From NCBI GenBank assembly GCA_003170475.1, contig PMZI01000013.1:34886-98885 (forward strand): a DNA stretch of 64,000 bases, written 5' to 3'. Position 1 is the stretch's first letter. The number at the start of each line of letters is the position of its first letter. Made by a program: the position numbers and the translations under genes. This DNA comes from Ignavibacteriota bacterium (GTDB taxonomy: Bacteria > Bacteroidota > Ignavibacteria > UBA10030). Under the pieces are notes generated by a model that searched no databases, was not told the DNA's origin, and saw nothing but the letters and a program-made list of their open reading frames with translations. Positions 25,750 to 33,740 of the stretch are shown piece after piece.

Positions 25750-25772
25750 GTTCCCACGGTTTCCGTGGGAAC
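25750..25772. repeat. GTTCCCACGG hairpin upstream of the glycosidase gene
   Basis: GTTCCCACGG (25750-25759) pairs perfectly with CCGTGGGAAC (25763-25772) around three bases. It lies 35 bases before the glycosidase start and could act as an mRNA leader hairpin. A related GTTCCCACG...CGTGGAA element lies at 33444-33460. Confidence 0.6.
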
Positions 25773-25823
25773 GGTGATCCGTCCCGCATGCCTGCGCAAA
25801 ACGCAGCTGCGAGAAGCATTGTC

Positions 25824-25885
25824 GTCCCGATATATTTCTGATCGGGACCTCAGGTTTTAGACCCCGACCAGAATCGTGTCGGGGT
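25824..25885 (-). terminator. double hairpin between the GNAT and glycosidase genes
   Basis: GTCCCGAT (25824-25831) pairs with ATCGGGAC (25841-25848), and ACCCCGAC (25861-25868) with GTCGGGGT (25878-25885). The two hairpins follow the last gene of the upstream GNAT/PIG-L group on the - strand. There is no good T-run, so they may be repeats acting as processing sites. Confidence 0.5.
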
Positions 25886-25928
25886 GACATTTCGGTGTGA
25901 AAGTGTCTCTTGGTTTAGAGCGGTGCAT

Positions 25929-26861
25929 CTAATCGAATGACTTTTTCATGATTTCATGACGCCGGAACACTTTGAGGCCGACTTTGTGGTAGAAATCTTT
26001 CGCGCGTCCACTGGTCCAGGCAAGCCAAAGGTTGTGGCGCCCCTTTTTTCGCATTTGCTCTACGGTGTTGTAATACAGCATGGGGCCGAGCCCACGCCCG
26101 ACGTACGCTTCGTCGATTCCGAAAGGTCCGAAGTGCTCCTCCTTAAAGTGACTGAAACCGACAATCTTTTCATCTTTCATGGCTACGAGGATCTCATCGC
26201 ATTCCGGATTCTCGCGCAATCGGTCGAGGGCCACTCGGTAAAGATCGCCGGGGTAGTTTCTTCGCAGGAATTCGAGCAGCAGGAGAGTGTCACGCGGTTC
26301 AAACACTTTCGCAGAGAATCCGGCTTCTTCCAGCTGACGGAATCGTTCAGCCATTCCTTCGGGAATGGAAAAGTCGACGAGTGAGCGACCCATGCTGTAG
26401 ACGCTTTCCACCTTCTTGTATTCGCGATCCCGGAGAAATTCATGGGCATCGGCATACGCATCGAGATCGATGCCCGGAAGGAAGTAGTTGGGTGTATAAT
26501 CTGAGACGTGAACCTCTTTCACCCCCTCCTTGGCAAGGAACCGTTCGGCCTGCTCCATCATCTGTGACGCGATACCCTGGCGGCGCATCTCGGGATGGAC
26601 AAAAAACACGGTTACCCAACCGCGATCTGACTCCATACCGACATCGAAATACGGAAATCGGCGACACAGTCCAAGAAGGAATCCGACAATCTGTTTCTTC
26701 GACGTGGCGACGAAACATCCGCGGGCATCAAAATTCGAATCCAGGATGATCTTCCGGCGAAATGTATTCAGGCTGATCTCATCCCGCGGGAGGCAGTGGT
26801 TCCAAAGAGCTAGAACGGCGTGCTCATCCTCTGCGAGGTAGTTACGGATGGAAGTCGGCAT
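25929..26861 (-). CDS. tandem GNAT acetyltransferase
   Basis: This 310-residue cytosolic protein contains two GNAT folds. The N-terminal one has the acetyl-CoA loop VHPEMRRQGIASQMM near residues 95-110; the C-terminal one has YVGRGLGPMLYYNT near 270. It is related to the protein encoded at 27716-28660: both share the layout, PGIDLDAYADA/PGIDLRTYGPY and HFGPFGI/HFGPFGV. Substrate unknown. The ATG at 26861 starts the recognisable GNAT; the longer frame overlaps the PIG-L gene. It lies 34 bases after that gene and is probably cotranscribed. Confidence 0.85.
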   Translation of the reverse strand: MPTSIRNYLAEDEHAVLALWNHCLPRDEISLNTFRRKIILDSNFDARGCFVATSKKQIVGFLLGLCRRFPYFDVGMESDRGWVTVFFVHPEMRRQGIASQMMEQAERFLAKEGVKEVHVSDYTPNYFLPGIDLDAYADAHEFLRDREYKKVESVYSMGRSLVDFSIPEGMAERFRQLEEAGFSAKVFEPRDTLLLLEFLRRNYPGDLYRVALDRLRENPECDEILVAMKDEKIVGFSHFKEEHFGPFGIDEAYVGRGLGPMLYYNTVEQMRKKGRHNLWLAWTSGRAKDFYHKVGLKVFRRHEIMKKSFD

Positions 26862-26895
26862 GGGAACTTTCTCTTGTCTTGAATACCACCCCGGA

Positions 26896-27606
26896 CTAGG
26901 GAAGTGATTCAACGGTGCGTTTCTTCTCGAATGGGTCGATGTCAAAGGCAACGGCAAAACGCTTTCCGGCTTCGGCTCCGCGAACGCGCGCCAGTGCCTC
27001 ATAGTATTCAAGATAGGGGAAGGAGGATATTCCCCCCTTGATGAACTGATATTGTGTCACGGCCTCCTTCCAGGCTTCCAGTTCCTGAGAGATGTCGACG
27101 TACAGGTACGGCTTGAAATTCTCCGGATCTTCCCAGTTCTCAGCGTAGTAGATCGCACGAATCCCCCTGTGCCGGGGATGAGATGTTACCACGCCCTCAA
27201 GGGAGGCGAGCAGTACTGCATCGTTGACGATCGCGTGGGTCGCTGCGTGATCCTTATGAATACTGTTCCGCCAATGAGTGATAATGTGGGTCGGTTTCAC
27301 CTGTCGAATGATATCGGCAACATAACGTCGTACCTCTTCCGTGTTTGGAAGCTCTCCATCCCGGTAGGGAGCGAAGATCGCCTCGGCTCCGATGAGCCTG
27401 GCTGCGGCCACTGCTTCGCGGCGTTTTTGCTCACCATACGCCTGAGGGGTCATGCTGGGATTGCCGCCCTCTCCGAGGGTAAGGTGAAGGATGGCGATGC
27501 GATCCCCGAGTTTGCGATGCTTTGCAAGGACGGCTCCGCATGTGACCTCCACATCGCCGCAATGTGCGCCGATGGCGAGAATGGTTTTCTGTGATTCCTG
27601 TGTCAT
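26896..27606 (-). CDS. PIG-L/LmbE-family deacetylase
   Basis: This 236-residue cytosolic enzyme belongs to the LmbE/PIG-L zinc deacetylases, which remove acetyl from GlcNAc-type sugars on small molecules such as bacillithiol or glycolipid precursors. The metal-binding motif reads AIGAHCGDVEVTCG, a variant of the usual AHPDDE, and the second His motif is HWRNSIHKDHAATH. ATG at 27606 is preferred to 27642 because the latter falls inside a dispersed repeat (27638-27685). It lies between two tandem-GNAT genes, suggesting that a compound is deacetylated and then re-acylated (inference). Confidence 0.87.
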   Translation of the reverse strand: MTQESQKTILAIGAHCGDVEVTCGAVLAKHRKLGDRIAILHLTLGEGGNPSMTPQAYGEQKRREAVAAARLIGAEAIFAPYRDGELPNTEEVRRYVADIIRQVKPTHIITHWRNSIHKDHAATHAIVNDAVLLASLEGVVTSHPRHRGIRAIYYAENWEDPENFKPYLYVDISQELEAWKEAVTQYQFIKGGISSFPYLEYYEALARVRGAEAGKRFAVAFDIDPFEKKRTVESLP

Positions 27607-27637
27607 TCGAATCTTGGGATAGTGTATGTTCCGGTTC

Positions 27638-27685
27638 GTCATCGACTGAAGTCGACGACGATAAACGATCTAAACCCTCCGGGTT
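27638..27685. repeat. two-part palindromic repeat, copy 1
   Basis: In the minus direction this reads AACCC-GGA-GGGTTT, 12 variable bases, then a 22-base imperfect palindrome centred on GTCGACTTCAGTCGA. The same layout and spacing recur at 33674-33721, so it is a dispersed intergenic element. Confidence 0.75.
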
Positions 27686-27715
27686 CGCGTTGCAATACTA
27701 GTCCATCACCGACTT

Positions 27716-28660
27716 CTAGAACGCTTTCTTCAGTAAAGCGAATCGCCGCGTCTCTTTGAACCCGAACTTGCCGTAGACCTTTGCCGCAAGATCGTCGGTC
27801 CACATCACCCACGCGTCGTGGTGCCCTTCCTGGCGCATTCGTTCGAGTGTCCGCGCGAGGAGCACAGTTCCGATGCCCCTTCCCTGGTACGCATCGCTCA
27901 CCCCGAACGGTCCGAAATGTGATCCTTCAAACTGACAGTACCCGATAATTTCGTCTCCCTTTGTGACGAGGACGACTTGTTCCGGATGAAATCCGCCTTC
28001 GACGATCTTCCTGAGATTGCGCCGCTCGACGCGCACCCAATCGGAAGGCATGGATTTCTCGAGAAACTCCATGAAGCGAACGAGGTCGTTTCGATGGTAG
28101 AATCGGATGTCTATCCCGTCACCCTTCAGCTTCTGCTCGATCTGGACGGTCTTTTCAGGAACTGTGAACAGGGCGATCGATGAATCCATGCTCAGCGCTT
28201 CATGAAAAACGGTGTATCCGTTTGCCTGGAAGAGCTCGAGGTAGGGACCGTATGTACGCAGATCGATCCCCGGTGTGAAATATCCCGGAGGATAACCTGC
28301 AACCCTGCACTCGTGCTTTCCAAGAGCCTTCAACCGCTTCTCTGCTTCTGTAAGAAGGAATGTGCCGATGGCTCGAACATCATGGCCTGGGCGAATTCCG
28401 AGCGCTGTGATCCAGCACCGGTCACCAGCCGGATCGGCATCGCCCAACGGCATCCGTTTCGCGTGGATACCGAGAACGAAGCCAACCAACTCGCCGTTCG
28501 AACGGGCAAGAAGAAATGTCTCTGGATCGAAGTTCTCATCCAGCAGTACACGTGTCTCAAGTGTGTCGAGCGTAACGGCATCCAGAGGGAGGGCGGCGGA
28601 CCAGAGCGCCAGAAGTTCCTCTCGTGCCGCATCTGAATATGGAGTGCTGGAAAGGTTCAT
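27716..28660 (-). CDS. tandem GNAT acetyltransferase
   Basis: This 314-residue cytosolic protein contains two GNAT domains, with the second acetyl-CoA loop DAYQGRGIGTVLLARTLERM near residue 265 and HFGPFGVSD before it. It is paralogous to the protein at 25929-26861. ATG at 28660 with AGGAA as ribosome-binding site is preferred to a TTG that overlaps the PorV-like stop. It follows the PorV-like gene by 17 bases, so it appears to be the fourth gene of cassette A. Substrate is unknown. Confidence 0.85.
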   Translation of the reverse strand: MNLSSTPYSDAAREELLALWSAALPLDAVTLDTLETRVLLDENFDPETFLLARSNGELVGFVLGIHAKRMPLGDADPAGDRCWITALGIRPGHDVRAIGTFLLTEAEKRLKALGKHECRVAGYPPGYFTPGIDLRTYGPYLELFQANGYTVFHEALSMDSSIALFTVPEKTVQIEQKLKGDGIDIRFYHRNDLVRFMEFLEKSMPSDWVRVERRNLRKIVEGGFHPEQVVLVTKGDEIIGYCQFEGSHFGPFGVSDAYQGRGIGTVLLARTLERMRQEGHHDAWVMWTDDLAAKVYGKFGFKETRRFALLKKAF

Positions 28661-28677
28661 GTTCGTTCCTGCGGATG

Positions 28678-29694
28678 TCAATAACTGATGCCCAGTGAAA
28701 TGTGATGCACGGCTCCAAAAATGCCAAACGCCTGGTACGCATAGTCTGCACGAACCGGGAGCCCGCCCGCGTTATAGCGTATGCCGATCCCGGCAGTCAA
28801 CCCTCGTTCGTCGTAGTTTGTGGCATATCCGGCGCGCGCGATGAAGGTGTCGAAGAAATGATATTCGGCCCCCACTTTGAGTTTCTCATTGAAATCGCGT
28901 GGATGTCGGGATTCAAAACTCAAGATGAAGACATCCTGAGGGTTATCCATGAAGAACCGCAACGGTTCGACCGTTGCCCCAAAACTCACGGCAAACGGCA
29001 TTGGAAACGGCTCGTTCTCGTAGGTGATTTCACGGGAGATATTCTGAAGGGTGGCTCCAAACCGAATGCCATTGTACAAGAAATCGTAGTAGGCTCCGAT
29101 ATCCATCGCAAGGCCGGTCTGGGCGTAATGACGAGTGCTGATGGCAAGATTCGCGTCTGTAAGGCTGCTGCCGGTCGGCGCGACCCATGCATCACCGAGA
29201 TCCTGGCTGACGTATTTGAGATGCACGCCGTACGAGAACCGGTCGGTCACCTTTTGCGAGAAGGCGATTCCGGCTGCATACGCCGAAGGGGAAAACGTCC
29301 CCGTCTCGACATATCCCTGCTCGTTCGCAGCGAGCCGGGTTCCGTAGAACGTGCCGTAGTCCATCGACAGGATACTCAGGCCCAGCACACCAAAGCTGCC
29401 GAGACGAATCGCCGCAGACGCCGCATTGTAGTTGATGTCGGCGATTCCCGTGGTGTGACTGACGCCGAGATCCGCCGTCGTCGTAATCCAGCCGAGCTGG
29501 CTGGGATTCCAGAAAATCGAACTTGAGTTCAGAGTTGTCGTCACGCCGATCGTCCCTCTTCCGACGACTTCGGCTGAGACAGGATTCTCCAGGAATCTGA
29601 AACCGACCTGCGCCTTCTTGACGATTTGACCTTCTGCGCTGAAAGCGAAGAAGAGAAGGAAGAAGGAGATCGCTGGAGCTATTCGCTTAATCAT
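28678..29694 (-). CDS. PorV/PorQ-family outer-membrane protein (cassette A)
   Basis: This 338-residue exported beta-barrel protein has a signal peptide (AISFFLLFFAFSAEGQ) and the PorV/PorQ pattern: FRFLENPVSAEVVGRGTIGV, the SSSIFWNPSQLG motif, and alternating beta strands to the C-terminal aromatic residue (GISY). PorV is the outer-membrane shuttle of the T9SS; PorQ has a related role (family knowledge). In this position it probably serves the neighbouring secreted protein and receptor. Good ribosome-binding site GGAGG. It is one of three PorV-like proteins in the window. Confidence 0.85.
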   Translation of the reverse strand: MIKRIAPAISFFLLFFAFSAEGQIVKKAQVGFRFLENPVSAEVVGRGTIGVTTTLNSSSIFWNPSQLGWITTTADLGVSHTTGIADINYNAASAAIRLGSFGVLGLSILSMDYGTFYGTRLAANEQGYVETGTFSPSAYAAGIAFSQKVTDRFSYGVHLKYVSQDLGDAWVAPTGSSLTDANLAISTRHYAQTGLAMDIGAYYDFLYNGIRFGATLQNISREITYENEPFPMPFAVSFGATVEPLRFFMDNPQDVFILSFESRHPRDFNEKLKVGAEYHFFDTFIARAGYATNYDERGLTAGIGIRYNAGGLPVRADYAYQAFGIFGAVHHISLGISY

Positions 29695-29782
29695 TGCATC
29701 CTCCGTAGGAAAAATCCGAAACTCAAAACATCATCCGTACCACGTGTCTTACAAGCCGACGAGGTATCTTTGGTAGCTGTCA

Positions 29783-31906
29783 TCAACGGACGAGGACGAA
29801 CTTGACGAACTGATTGTCCAGGTTTTCGCCATTCAAGCCTTGACACTCTGTCACGGCAAGAATATAGATGCCGCTTGTGACATACTGGTTGTCATCTGTG
29901 CGCTGATCCCATTCATGATCAGCGGTCCCAAAGTGTGAAATCGATTTGACGAGATCTCCCGTTTCCGTAAAAATCTTCAGTGTGCACCTGACAGGGAGAT
30001 TGACAAACAGAATCTTGTTCGGTGTCCCGGAGAATCCCAAACCGCCGGCTGCAACGGTTGCTGGATTTGGTACGACGCGAACCTTGCTGCTTTCACTAAG
30101 CCCTGGCTTGAACGATGTCGCAGGAAGCTGTGACCGCGTTGCGTAGAGTGAGCTTTCGAGCTTCACCCCCATGTCGAGACCGCTCGTGTTCTGTGTGCCA
30201 TTGTCAAGTGCCGTCACGGCGTAGTAATAGTCGACACCACGCTGTATGGATTTGTCAGTGTAGGAATTCTTGGTGCGGTCCTGGGTTTCGTACACGAGTT
30301 CCCATTGAGCACCGCTCCGCTGATCAAGGGGATCGCCGACATAGTACGCTCCCTTCTTCCGGTAGACACGCCATGAATACCAATCGTCGGTGCCGGTCTC
30401 GGGATCCTTGAAGTACCCCGGATCCGGATAAGACCATTGGACAACAATCTGGTCGGGCCCGGATGTGACGCTGATGTCGGGTGGCGGGGGAGGAGAGGGC
30501 ACCGCAAGGCCGTGGCTGATTCTGTCCCACGCCCAGTTTGCTCTGTCGAGCGTTCTCCAGAGAGAATCACGTCCTTTGAGAATCCATGCGTCCTTCTCTT
30601 GGTCGGTAATTTGTTTGTTGAACCAGGCGCGCCCGATGGAGTCCGCCGCCTTCCAGCCGATGCTGCCGGCTCCGACGGCGTACACGAACGTCACTGAATC
30701 ATACCGCCCGATTGCCCGGTTCTTCGTCAGTTGATACGGTCCGACAGTGATAAACCGCATCGGTCCCTTTTGCGGCACGGTCGAGAGACCGGCAGAGATT
30801 GCATCGAGAGGGAAGCGGCCGCGGCTGTCATCTCCGCGATAGGTTTGGAGCAGACCGACGTCTCTACGACCCCAGAGGTCGAGCGTGATGCTTGCGTGCG
30901 GCATAGCGTATGGCTGTTTTCGATCATCGGTAACATCGTTATAGGCCTTGCTGGCATAGAGCAGGGCATATCCCGGGATTTGCGGTGAGTTCAGGGATCC
31001 GGTTACGCGATCTGGGTCTCCCGAATCGTCTTTTGAACCATTCGCGAAGACCTGTGCCTGTTGATAGACGTTATCCCAATAGTATGCGATGTAGAGAGAA
31101 TCACGCGTCCGGTTCTTCACAAGTTCCGACGGTCGGACTATCCAACTGTCAAGGTCATCCTCACCTTCGAACGAAAAACCGCCAAATGTGCTGTATTCGC
31201 CCGCTTTCGAAGGGCCAAAACTGAAGGCAATCGGCCACCAAAACTTAATCGTTTGGTCTGGGAGCGTGTCTCTCGGACTCGTTGCCTCCAGTGGTCGCTT
31301 GACCTCTCCGGTGAATTTGTGCGTGGCTTTCCAAATGAAGCAGTCGGCGAATTTAGGATTGCTGAATGCGTAGACCTCCACGTGGCTACGGATTCCAAAC
31401 TGATTGCAGATATCTTCAAACTCGATCTTGATATCGGATTTCAACGTCGGATCGACGTTCCATCGATAGGGAGGATTAAGTTGCACTCCATCGACGATGA
31501 TGTTTGGCGGTCGATAACGACGCACTTCCATCGACCAGTCATTCGTTCCCGGATTGGTCAATGCTGAGCCGCGAGTGTACATCGGTTGGCGAGCGCCGAA
31601 CTCATCGACGATCCCATTCTCATCGAGGACCAGAGGATTGAGGATCTGATAGAGCATATTCGATTGCCATCGATCCTGAGGCCAGTAGAAGAGCTCGGTT
31701 TTCTGCGGATTCGCGCCGACAAGCATCCAGCTGAATTGCGACTGCAGGCCTCCTTCGCCGTTGAGCTTGTTCATGCTCATGTTGAAGTTGCCGACGTCGA
31801 TCATCATCGGAAACGGATCGTAGTTCCGCTGCTGGCCGATGAGGAGAGTTGTGGCGGCAAACAGAAGAAGAACTACGATCATGAAGGATTGAAGAATGCT
31901 TTTCAT
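29783..31906 (-). CDS. large secreted protein with FN3 domain and sorting-like C-terminus (cassette A)
   Basis: This 707-residue exported protein has a signal peptide (IVVLLLFAATTLLIGQ), a long unrecognised region rich in Tyr and Trp (about 25-480), a fibronectin-III domain (about 480-590, PDQIVVQWSYPDPG) and a C-terminal domain of about 90 residues (VRVVPNPAT..., LKIFTETGDLVKSISH, TSGIYILAV). This end resembles a T9SS sorting domain but lacks the NYPNPFN motif. The homologous gene at 42002-44566 is built the same way. It is probably on the cell surface with the TonB receptor. Start has AGGAG. Confidence 0.8.
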   Translation of the reverse strand: MKSILQSFMIVVLLLFAATTLLIGQQRNYDPFPMMIDVGNFNMSMNKLNGEGGLQSQFSWMLVGANPQKTELFYWPQDRWQSNMLYQILNPLVLDENGIVDEFGARQPMYTRGSALTNPGTNDWSMEVRRYRPPNIIVDGVQLNPPYRWNVDPTLKSDIKIEFEDICNQFGIRSHVEVYAFSNPKFADCFIWKATHKFTGEVKRPLEATSPRDTLPDQTIKFWWPIAFSFGPSKAGEYSTFGGFSFEGEDDLDSWIVRPSELVKNRTRDSLYIAYYWDNVYQQAQVFANGSKDDSGDPDRVTGSLNSPQIPGYALLYASKAYNDVTDDRKQPYAMPHASITLDLWGRRDVGLLQTYRGDDSRGRFPLDAISAGLSTVPQKGPMRFITVGPYQLTKNRAIGRYDSVTFVYAVGAGSIGWKAADSIGRAWFNKQITDQEKDAWILKGRDSLWRTLDRANWAWDRISHGLAVPSPPPPPDISVTSGPDQIVVQWSYPDPGYFKDPETGTDDWYSWRVYRKKGAYYVGDPLDQRSGAQWELVYETQDRTKNSYTDKSIQRGVDYYYAVTALDNGTQNTSGLDMGVKLESSLYATRSQLPATSFKPGLSESSKVRVVPNPATVAAGGLGFSGTPNKILFVNLPVRCTLKIFTETGDLVKSISHFGTADHEWDQRTDDNQYVTSGIYILAVTECQGLNGENLDNQFVKFVLVR

Positions 31907-31914
31907 AGTGACTC

Positions 31915-33258
31915 CTATCGTAAGACAATCATCGTTCGCATCACTGTGACACCTTCGCCGCTTAACCTGTACACATAGACTCCGCTTGGCAGACTCTCGG
32001 AAGAGTACGATACTTGGTAGCTTCCGGGCTGATGTTCCGTGTCGACAAGCTTCTCCACCTGACGCCCAAGAAGATCGTAGACGCGGAGTGAGTATCTGCC
32101 GGCATTCGTAACGACGTATCGGATATGGGTCTGGCCGTTGAAAGGATTCGGATAGTTTTGGAGAAGTTCAAAACTGCGCGGTACACTTTCCGTCCGTTGT
32201 TCCGGAATCCCGGTCGTAAGGCCCAGGCCGAGACTCACGGCGCGCAGAAGCGACTGCTGTCCGGTGTCCTGGCCGAGCGCCCAGATGATCGTGCCCCCAA
32301 TCCCCTGATCCTTCACATATTTCATCTTCTCGCCAATGGAGATGGAATCGTCGTAGCTGACAACCGAGGTTTGAGTGGAGTTGACGAGAAAAGGAACATG
32401 TGCCTTCGCATCAACTGAGCGGGTCCAGCCCTGTTGTGTGAGCGGGGCGATCGCGCTGTATGACTTCTGTGAGGCAGTGGTGCACGCACCGTAAACGGAA
32501 GTAGCGTTGAATTGCCATCCATAAAATGGAGTTCCGATCAGGAGTTTTGAGCTTGAAACGCCCTTGCTCCTGTAGTCTGCGACGGACGCTTGGATGGATC
32601 CCGTGGAGGAGGCGTCGTAACTCCCGTAGAGAGGAGAATTGGGACCTGCTTTCCATGGAGACCAGCTGCCGTAGAAATCATACGTCATCACGCCGACCCA
32701 ATCGAGGAGGCCGTTCATGATCGTCCAGTCATACGCGTTCCCGTCGGTGGACCCCCCCGCAATGCTGAGTGTCAGCGGCATGCCGGCGCTTGAAAGTGCA
32801 GTCCGCAGCGCTTGATAGAACAGTGTCGTGTTTGCCCGTCCTCCTGCCGTGGGATACTCCCAGTCGATATCCACACCGTCGTATTGATACGTGACACAGA
32901 AATCTCTGAGTGCATTGGCGAATCGTGTACGAGCTGCCGGATCTGCAGCAACCTGGGCGAAGCGCGGGGTGCGGGCAACGTCGTAGCCTCCCACAGAAAT
33001 GACAACGCCAACGCCATTAAGATGTGCCGCCTGGATCAGCTCGGGATAGAAGGTGAATCCGGTCAAGTCGAGCGTCCCATCGCTTTGTGGGAAAATGAAT
33101 GCATGGGCGATGTGTGTCAGGTTCCTGAATGGAATGGATGTGTATGGATATGACACTTTGCTCGTCCAGCTTGGATAGTAACCAACAACCAGCTTCGACT
33201 GCGCAAAAGCGAGCGAAGTGGTCAGAAGGAAGAGAAGTATGATCCGAGCCGTTTTCAT
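31915..33258 (-). CDS. T9SS-exported GH18 chitinase-like glycosidase
   Basis: This 447-residue protein has a signal peptide (IILLFLLTTSLAFAQ) and a family 18 glycoside hydrolase TIM barrel with the catalytic DGVDIDWEYP motif (Asp127, Asp130, Asp132, acid/base Glu134), SVGGYD and MTYDFYG. Family 18 enzymes cut chitin or related beta-1,4-GlcNAc chains using the substrate N-acetyl group. A T9SS type A C-terminus (about 360-447, LLQNYPNPFNGQT) shows it is secreted or surface-bound. It ends 8 bases before the FN3 gene, so they are probably cotranscribed. Confidence 0.93.
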   Translation of the reverse strand: MKTARIILLFLLTTSLAFAQSKLVVGYYPSWTSKVSYPYTSIPFRNLTHIAHAFIFPQSDGTLDLTGFTFYPELIQAAHLNGVGVVISVGGYDVARTPRFAQVAADPAARTRFANALRDFCVTYQYDGVDIDWEYPTAGGRANTTLFYQALRTALSSAGMPLTLSIAGGSTDGNAYDWTIMNGLLDWVGVMTYDFYGSWSPWKAGPNSPLYGSYDASSTGSIQASVADYRSKGVSSSKLLIGTPFYGWQFNATSVYGACTTASQKSYSAIAPLTQQGWTRSVDAKAHVPFLVNSTQTSVVSYDDSISIGEKMKYVKDQGIGGTIIWALGQDTGQQSLLRAVSLGLGLTTGIPEQRTESVPRSFELLQNYPNPFNGQTHIRYVVTNAGRYSLRVYDLLGRQVEKLVDTEHQPGSYQVSYSSESLPSGVYVYRLSGEGVTVMRTMIVLR

Positions 33259-33740
33259 CCTAGAGAGTTACGATCCTAGTTTTGCAAATCTCATCAAGAA
33301 AGACCTTATTCATTCCCGCGTACGCGGCCTGCCCGCCTTGTTGGTTCTCACTGGCGAGGCGGGGAATCCGGAACAAAGCACGAAGTCTTGTACTGGACCC
33401 CTTCCTACGAAGGGGTGACCTACCATTTTTTGCCTCCTCGTTCCCACGCTCTGCGTGGAAAAGACCGTGCTTTGCGGCGGATGTTCTGACACATCACTTG
33501 TTCTTTGAGCTTGTTCAGCCAAAGTCAAGATTTCTCGTCTCCTTGAAGCGGAGACTCGAAATGACAATAAAAACGCCATGTCATTTCGAAGAAGCGCCCG
33601 CGTGACCGACCCGATCTTGCAGGCATAGTCGGGCAGGAAGCGACTGAGAAATCCTGTAAGTCCACAAGATAAAAACCCAAAGGGTTTCGTTTTTGCGTAG
33701 TCGTCGACTTCAGTCGATGACATGGACTTTCAGTAGCTCT
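33259..33740. repeat. repeat-rich gap between GH18 and TonB receptor genes
   Basis: No gene is called here. Elements seen are a GTTCCCACG hairpin (about 33444-33460), an inverted pair TCGAAATGAC (33556-33565) and GTCATTTCGA (33580-33589), AAGCGACTGAGAAATC (33638-33653, also at 48424), and the two-part palindrome at 33674-33721. A 129-codon frame and others crossing it look random. Confidence 0.65.
33674..33721. repeat. two-part palindromic repeat, copy 2
   Basis: AACCC-AAA-GGGTTT, 12 variable bases, then the palindrome centred on GTCGACTTCAGTCGA. Same arrangement as at 27638-27685, 6 kb away. Confidence 0.75.

Noticed and set aside
28702-29526. 274-codon + strand frame
   Set aside because: Antisense to the cassette A PorV-like gene.
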